DNA from: a bacterium
GTDB lineage: Bacteria; Desulfobacterota; S145-22
DNA length: 25,858 nucleotides
NCBI GenBank assembly: GCA_027073795.1
Contig: JALTEW010000171.1
Location: forward strand, 1-25,858
Direction: 5' to 3'
Under the pieces are notes generated by a model that had not been told where the DNA came from, ran no database searches, and was given only the letters and a program-made list of their open reading frames with translations. Numbering within the stretch: position 1 is the stretch's first letter; the number at the start of each line of letters is the position of its first letter. Below, one piece after another: positions 21,220-25,858 of the stretch. Made by a program: the position numbers and the translations under genes.

Positions 21220-22599
21220 TTACCCTTTTTTATAGTACTTGTCGATATAAGGCCGGGAAATCCGTGTAAGCTCAGTGTCTGGCAACCCGGAGAGGAGTTG
21301 CCAACCAACGTCGAAGGTTTCTTCGATGTTTCTGTTCTGCTGACCCTGACCTAAGAAAATCTTCTCAAAATCTTCCGCAAACTTAAGGTATTGCTGGTCG
21401 ATTTCTGTTAGGGATTCCTCTCCAATAATAGCTACTAACCTTTTTAGCTCTCGCCCGCGCGCATAACAGGCATATAGCTGGTCAGCGAATTCCCGATGAT
21501 CCTCACGGGTTTTTCCGATACCAATCCCCTGATTCATAAGCCTTGAAAGACAGGGAAGGGCATCAATGGGAGGATAGAGCCCCTTCCTGTGTATCTCCCT
21601 GCTTAGGACAATCTGACCTTCCGTGATGTATCCTGTAAGGTCCGCAATGGGGTGCGTAATATCGTCATCTGGCATGGACAGGATCGGTATCTGAGTGATA
21701 GAGCCCTTCTTCCCCTTAATTCTTCCCGCCCTCTCGTAAATAGTGGCAAGGTCTGTGTACATATAACCGGGGTATCCCCGCCTTCCTGGCACCTCCTCGC
21801 GAGCAGAACCAATTTCTCTGAGCGCTTCACAGTAGTTGGTGATGTCCGTGAGGATGACAAGAACCTGCATATCTTTTTCAAAGGCAAGGTATTCGGCGGT
21901 TGTCAAGGCATACCTGGGAGTAAGTAGCCGTTCGATTGTTGGCTCATTTGCAAGGTTCATAAAAATAACCGTTCGGTTTAAAGCGCCTGTTCTTTCAAAA
22001 TCTTCCAGAAAAAAGGAGGCTTCCCTCTGGGTAATCCCCATTGCAGCAAACACGATTGCAAAGCTTTCCTCTTCTCCCAAAACCTTTGCCTGGCGCATCA
22101 ACTGGCTTGCTATTTCATTGGCGGGAAGTCCTGACCCTGAGAAAATGGGAAGCTTCTGGCCACGGACAAGGGTATTGAGCCCGTCAATGGCAGAAATACC
22201 TGTTTGTATAAAATCAGATGGCATATCCCGCATTACAGGATTAATGGGGGCACCGGTTATTTCCCTGTGGGATTCTGGGATGATGTCAGGCAACCCGTCG
22301 ATGGGTTTGCCCGATCCACTAAAAGCACGTCCCAGCATATCTATTGAGACACCAAGCTTTGCAACGTCTTCCTGGATAATAATGGTGGTTTCACCGATAT
22401 CAAGCCCAGTTGTTTCCTCCAAAACCTGAATAACCACGTTTTCTTCGGAAACTTCCAAAACCTGGCCATTTCGAAACGTATGATTGGGCAACTGGATCTT
22501 CACCATTGCCCCGTAAACCGCTTCCGGAATGGATTCGGTAAAGATGAGTGGCCCTGAAATATATTTGACCTGTTTGTAGGTGTTGGTATAGAGAGGCAT
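21220..22599 (-). CDS. V/A-type ATPase subunit B (regulatory nucleotide-binding)
   Basis: 459 residues. This is the non-catalytic head subunit. The P-loop is replaced by SGSGLPANEIASQLMRQA, as normal for B subunits. Other signatures are FAAMGITQREASFFLEDFER, ALTTAEYLAFEKDMQVLVIL with TDITNYCEALREIG, PGRRGYPGYMYTDLATIYER, and GSITQIPILSMPDDDITHPI. Start and stop lie 2-3 nt from A and D respectively, so the genes are co-translated. Confidence 0.96.
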   Translation of the reverse strand: MPLYTNTYKQVKYISGPLIFTESIPEAVYGAMVKIQLPNHTFRNGQVLEVSEENVVIQVLEETTGLDIGETTIIIQEDVAKLGVSIDMLGRAFSGSGKPIDGLPDIIPESHREITGAPINPVMRDMPSDFIQTGISAIDGLNTLVRGQKLPIFSGSGLPANEIASQLMRQAKVLGEEESFAIVFAAMGITQREASFFLEDFERTGALNRTVIFMNLANEPTIERLLTPRYALTTAEYLAFEKDMQVLVILTDITNYCEALREIGSAREEVPGRRGYPGYMYTDLATIYERAGRIKGKKGSITQIPILSMPDDDITHPIADLTGYITEGQIVLSREIHRKGLYPPIDALPCLSRLMNQGIGIGKTREDHREFADQLYACYARGRELKRLVAIIGEESLTEIDQQYLKFAEDFEKIFLGQGQQNRNIEETFDVGWQLLSGLPDTELTRISRPYIDKYYKKG

Positions 22600-22601
22600 C
22601 C

Positions 22602-24335
22602 TTATTCTCCCAACTCTGATTGGATACGTTTTGTAAGGTCAGAAATAACTGCGTCGAATCTATCATCGGGAACTTCTTTGAGCCTTGCCAGTTCGGCCCG
22701 GATGGGATGTTTAAGCATCTTTTCGAGGGAAATACCCTTTTCCAGCCCTTCCTGGCAGGCTTTATGGTAAAGGAGAATGATTTTTAGCATTTCGTATTGT
22801 TTGCTGGGCTTGCAAAAGCAGTCCACTTCATGGAAGGCGCTTTGCCTGAGGTAATCCTCACGAAGGCACCGTCCGATTTCCATAATGAGCCGTTCGGGGT
22901 CAGGTAGCGCGTCCACTCCAACAAGTTGGGCTACCTCCTGAAGTTCAGCTTCTCTCTGGAGAAGTGCCATAGCCTCTTCCCGCACCTCAAACCAGTCTTC
23001 AGAAACATTTTCCTTGAACCAGTCTTTGAGGTGCTCATAGTACAGGCTGTAGCTCCTTTTCCAGTTAATAGCTGGAAAGTGTCTTGCGTGGGCCAGAGAG
23101 GCGTCCAGCGCCCAGAGTGCGCCAGCTACCCGCATTGAAGCCTGGGTTACAGGTTCCGAAAAATCACCCCCAGGCGGCGAGATGGCACTGATAACGGTTA
23201 CAGACCCTACTCTTTTGTCGCTACCCAAACAAACAACCCTTCCGCTCCTTTCATAGTAGTTGGCCAACTTTGTGGCAAGGTAGGGGGGGTAACCCTCTTC
23301 TCCGGGCATCTCGGCAAGCCGGGAGGACATCTCCCTCAATGCTTCTGCCCATCGTGATGTGCTGTCAGCGAGGATACCAACTTTATAACCCATGTCCCTA
23401 TAGTATTCCGCCATAGTGATTCCCGTGTAGATAGATGCCTCGCGCGCGGCTACTGGCATGTTGGAGGTATTGGCAATAAGTACTGTCCGGTTCATAAGGG
23501 GAAGACCTGTTCGCGGGTCCTCAAGCTTGGGGAATTCATAGATAAGCTCGGTCATCTCGTTACCGCGTTCGCCACAGCCGACATAGATGATGATATCCGT
23601 GTTGGCAAACTTTGCCAGGGTATGTTCAACAACCGTTTTGCCGGTGCCAAACCCCCCCGGGACTATGGCTGTTCCACCATCTGTTACGGGGAAAAGTGTA
23701 TCCAGAATTCGCTGCCCTGTTATCATGGGAACATTTGAACCAAGTTTTTCGGCATAGGGACGTCCAAGCCTTGATGGCCATGTCTGCATCAAATGCAGTG
23801 CCTCGCCTGTTTCGAGATGCCCAATGGTTTCCTCAACCGTAAATTCCCCTTCCTTTATTTCACTGACAGTCCCTTCCATATCGGGAGGAAGCATGATTTT
23901 GTGGGTAAAGGCAGGGGTTTCCTGAATGGTGCCTAAAATATCTCCCCCTGTAAGGTGTGTGCCGGGTTTCACGGTTGGCTTGAAAGACCATTTTTTTTCT
24001 CTGGGGAGTCCTGGGATATAAATCCCCCTGCCAATAAAATCTCCAGAGGCATTTGCAATATCATGTAACGGGCGTTGAATCCCATCATAGATAGAAGTTA
24101 GAAGCCCGGGGCCAAGTTCAACAAGCAGGGCATTGCCCGTATTCAAGACAGGTTCGCCTATTCCGATCCCAGAGGTGTCTTCATAAACCTGTATGGTGGC
24201 TTTGTCTTCATCCAGACGAACGATTTCTCCAACTAGGCCTAAGTGCCCTACCTTGACCATGTCGTACATGTGGGCATCGTGCATGTTGCTCGCCACGACC
24301 GCGGGCCCTGATACCTTTGAAATCCTTCCTTCCAT
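22602..24335 (-). CDS. V/A-type ATPase subunit A (catalytic)
   Basis: 577 residues. This is the catalytic head subunit. It has the Walker A motif GGFGTGKTVVEH, YVGCGERGNEMTELIYEF, the NTSNMPVAAREASIYTGITM block, LADSTSRWAEALREMSSRLA with EMPGEEGYPPYL, and the long insert (non-homologous region, about residues 110-190) characteristic of A subunits. AGAGGT lies 6 nt before the ATG. Whether the complex makes or uses ATP, or moves protons or sodium, cannot be read from this subunit. Confidence 0.96.
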   Translation of the reverse strand: MEGRISKVSGPAVVASNMHDAHMYDMVKVGHLGLVGEIVRLDEDKATIQVYEDTSGIGIGEPVLNTGNALLVELGPGLLTSIYDGIQRPLHDIANASGDFIGRGIYIPGLPREKKWSFKPTVKPGTHLTGGDILGTIQETPAFTHKIMLPPDMEGTVSEIKEGEFTVEETIGHLETGEALHLMQTWPSRLGRPYAEKLGSNVPMITGQRILDTLFPVTDGGTAIVPGGFGTGKTVVEHTLAKFANTDIIIYVGCGERGNEMTELIYEFPKLEDPRTGLPLMNRTVLIANTSNMPVAAREASIYTGITMAEYYRDMGYKVGILADSTSRWAEALREMSSRLAEMPGEEGYPPYLATKLANYYERSGRVVCLGSDKRVGSVTVISAISPPGGDFSEPVTQASMRVAGALWALDASLAHARHFPAINWKRSYSLYYEHLKDWFKENVSEDWFEVREEAMALLQREAELQEVAQLVGVDALPDPERLIMEIGRCLREDYLRQSAFHEVDCFCKPSKQYEMLKIILLYHKACQEGLEKGISLEKMLKHPIRAELARLKEVPDDRFDAVISDLTKRIQSELGE

Positions 24336-24374
24336 AAGACTACCTCTTAAAAGGTTTCTGTTATTATTTTAACT

Positions 24375-24698
24375 TCACAGCTTAATATGGTATCCAATGG
24401 CCTTTCTGATAAGTTCGGCTGCGTAGCCTTCTCCTGCCTTCCCCTTTTCTTTTGAGGCTAAAATCTTTGGAAATGAGATAACAAGGGGGAAATCTGTCAT
24501 CCTAAGAACCTTCTTTGTTCTTTCAGACAGAGCTTCCAGTAAGGTTTCATTGACGGCAATCATTCCAACCTCAGGGGTTTTTACAAGTGTTTGAAGGGTC
24601 TCCTCCGCGTTTTCTGACGTGGCGGTTACTACATCAACCCCTGCGAGCCTGAAGCCGGCAGCACTGTCTATGTCTGTTACGACAACGATTTTAACCAA
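24375..24698 (-). CDS. V/A-type ATPase subunit F
   Basis: 107 residues. This small central-stalk subunit binds D. The family N-terminus KIVVVTDIDSAAGFRLAGVD and the middle block VGMIAVNETLLEAL are present, along with the short C-terminal tail FPKILASKEKGKAGEGYAAE followed by LIRKAIGYHIKL. The start overlaps the C gene by 8 nt. Confidence 0.92.
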   Translation of the reverse strand: MVKIVVVTDIDSAAGFRLAGVDVVTATSENAEETLQTLVKTPEVGMIAVNETLLEALSERTKKVLRMTDFPLVISFPKILASKEKGKAGEGYAAELIRKAIGYHIKL

Positions 24699-25776
24699 GT
24701 GTTAAGACCTCTTGGATAAAGGGCTTGGGGAGTTTGAAGTGTTTCCCTGTACAAATCCACCGAATACATGAAACCTCGGTAACTTTTGACCAGATATATG
24801 CGATGACGGTAGCAATACTTAAAGGGTTTTTTCTGAAATAGCCCTGAAAGGTATCCGAGAGCTTCTTTTCCACGGCCCTTTCTATAAAGGATGGTTCTTG
24901 CCATTTCTGGTAGCATTCTAAACCCTTCTGAAGATAGGTGGAAAAGGACGTGTCTGAAAAGTGGTTAAACGCCTGAACAAAATCGTTTCGTGCAGCCGCT
25001 TCTTTGAAACGCTCAATGCTGATTTCCTTGCCGCCTTTTAGGAAAAGGGATTCCCGTTTTTCAATCGGCACTCTCCCAACCGTTGTTTTTAACAATGTTA
25101 AAAGGTTTAAAGCGTCTATTTCCATTTTCAGGGCATCTTTTGTGATAAGAACGCTTTCGTCATCATCCTCTTCCCCGCTTATATTGCTGATTATCTTTAA
25201 TCTCTGTAGTGCCTTGTCAAAATGAAAGACATCCAGGGCATACTCAAGGCTTGTCAATTGCTGCGTAGCAAGAAACTCTGGAAGGGCTTTTTTCAGGGGT
25301 TTTGCCCATTTTATGCTAAAGGTGTCCAGCATCTGTATGAGGGATGGGATATCAGGCTGTCGAAAAAGCTCCTCCCATATCGCTTTCTCGACCTTTCCCG
25401 TGGGGTAAAGGAGATTCAGCACCGTTTCTTCGGAGCTTTCGGCATATTTTCCTCTGATAATTGTTTTAAGGTTAAAAAGCTCCCATCGCTCTAAAATAAT
25501 TTCTGTGAGCTGTTTCGGGAGCCCATCTGTTATCCCCCGGACACTGGCCATATCCCGTGAGAGATTCCTTTTTAATCCCTCTTCAATCCCTTCAAAAAGA
25601 TTGCCCCTTATGGCAATTCCTTCCTGAATATCTTTATCGTAAGGGGTTGATTTAAGGCGGTTTGCAAGGTTGCTTATGGTTTCGTCTTCAAGCCAGTCAA
25701 GAAGCTCCTCAAGAGGGATAAACTGACCTTTTCTTGCCCTTAATCGCGCGTTGATGTATCCGTAATCCTCAGACAT
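24691..25776 (-). CDS. V/A-type ATPase subunit C
   Basis: 361 residues, almost wholly helical. This subunit couples the central stalk to the membrane ring. It reads YGYINARLRARKGQFIPLEE at the N-terminus and ends with RKNPLSIATVIAYIWSKVTE then VSCIRWICTGKHFKLP, the conserved end of the family (usually a K..E..NLR phrase; here VSCIRWI). Its ATG overlaps the stop of the preceding E-like gene. Confidence 0.9.
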   Translation of the reverse strand: MSEDYGYINARLRARKGQFIPLEELLDWLEDETISNLANRLKSTPYDKDIQEGIAIRGNLFEGIEEGLKRNLSRDMASVRGITDGLPKQLTEIILERWELFNLKTIIRGKYAESSEETVLNLLYPTGKVEKAIWEELFRQPDIPSLIQMLDTFSIKWAKPLKKALPEFLATQQLTSLEYALDVFHFDKALQRLKIISNISGEEDDDESVLITKDALKMEIDALNLLTLLKTTVGRVPIEKRESLFLKGGKEISIERFKEAAARNDFVQAFNHFSDTSFSTYLQKGLECYQKWQEPSFIERAVEKKLSDTFQGYFRKNPLSIATVIAYIWSKVTEVSCIRWICTGKHFKLPKPFIQEVLTLG

Positions 25777-25858
25777 CTAATGTAACCTTTATCCCGCTGA
25801 AAAGTTCCTTGCCAAGCCACACAAGCAGGTCTTTTCTCTTTTTTTCCAATCTTGATTG
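25769..25858 (-). CDS. V/A-type ATPase subunit E, C-terminal end (partial)
   Basis: Only the last 29 codons are in the window, ending in SGIKVTLDV and TGA (25769-25771), which overlaps the subunit C start. The text RLEKKRKDLLVWLGKELFSG fits the C-terminal helix of E, and E before C is the usual bacterial operon order. The assignment rests mostly on position. Confidence 0.6.
   Translation of the reverse strand, partial: QSRLEKKRKDLLVWLGKELFSGIKVTLDV

Noticed and set aside
1..25858. CRISPR array, tRNA, rRNA, insertion sequence or prophage genes
   Set aside because: No regularly spaced repeats, no cloverleaf-like gene, no transposase or integrase text was seen on either strand. A short degraded element could be missed by eye.

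Overview
The window looks like the chromosome of an anaerobic bacterium, most likely Desulfobacterota (the former Deltaproteobacteria). The reasons are an anaerobic (cobalt-early) cobalamin pathway with CbiK, CbiD and CbiG, an exported CbiK next to a BtuCD-type transporter as described in Desulfovibrio, a V/A-type ATPase operon, and a histidine kinase with a C-terminal cysteine-tryptophan motif. The lineage is inferred from gene content, not from any marker gene.

Left part (1-4375): the 5' part of a type IIG (Eco57I-like) restriction-modification gene runs leftward off the window. It is preceded by a promoter and a possible 29-codon leader ORF. A membrane-anchored PpiD/SurA-type peptidyl-prolyl isomerase gene follows on the plus strand, and it converges with and overlaps a DUF763 gene on the minus strand.

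Cobalamin locus (about 4590-17610): a cobalamin riboswitch with an intrinsic terminator controls a tightly packed plus-strand operon. Its genes are an unrecognised 86-residue protein, an exported sirohydrochlorin cobaltochelatase (CbiK), a FecCD/BtuC permease, a BtuD-like ATPase, a substrate-binding protein fused to S-layer-homology-like repeats, and CbiL. A second operon on the minus strand has its own sigma70-like promoter and no visible riboswitch. Its transcription order is cbiC, cbiD, cbiET fusion, cbiF, cbiGH fusion. Together the two operons cover cobalt insertion and most of the ring-contraction and methylation steps. CbiJ/CobK, CbiA and the late lower-ligand steps are not here. Between the 3' ends of the two operons sits a DNA-modification island: a TSPPY-type DNA methyltransferase with a C-terminal staphylococcal-nuclease-like domain, and a 74-codon ORF that looks like the stump of a type II restriction endonuclease.

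Right part (17722-25858): a minus-strand operon reads E (partial), C, F, A, B, D of a V/A-type ATPase. It runs with overlaps or very short gaps into a two-component module: single-domain response regulator, membrane histidine kinase, single-domain response regulator. This coupling of a rotary ATPase to a phosphorelay without an output domain is one of the more unusual layouts in the window. The others are the exported chelatase with an SLH-tailed binding protein and the methyltransferase-nuclease fusion.
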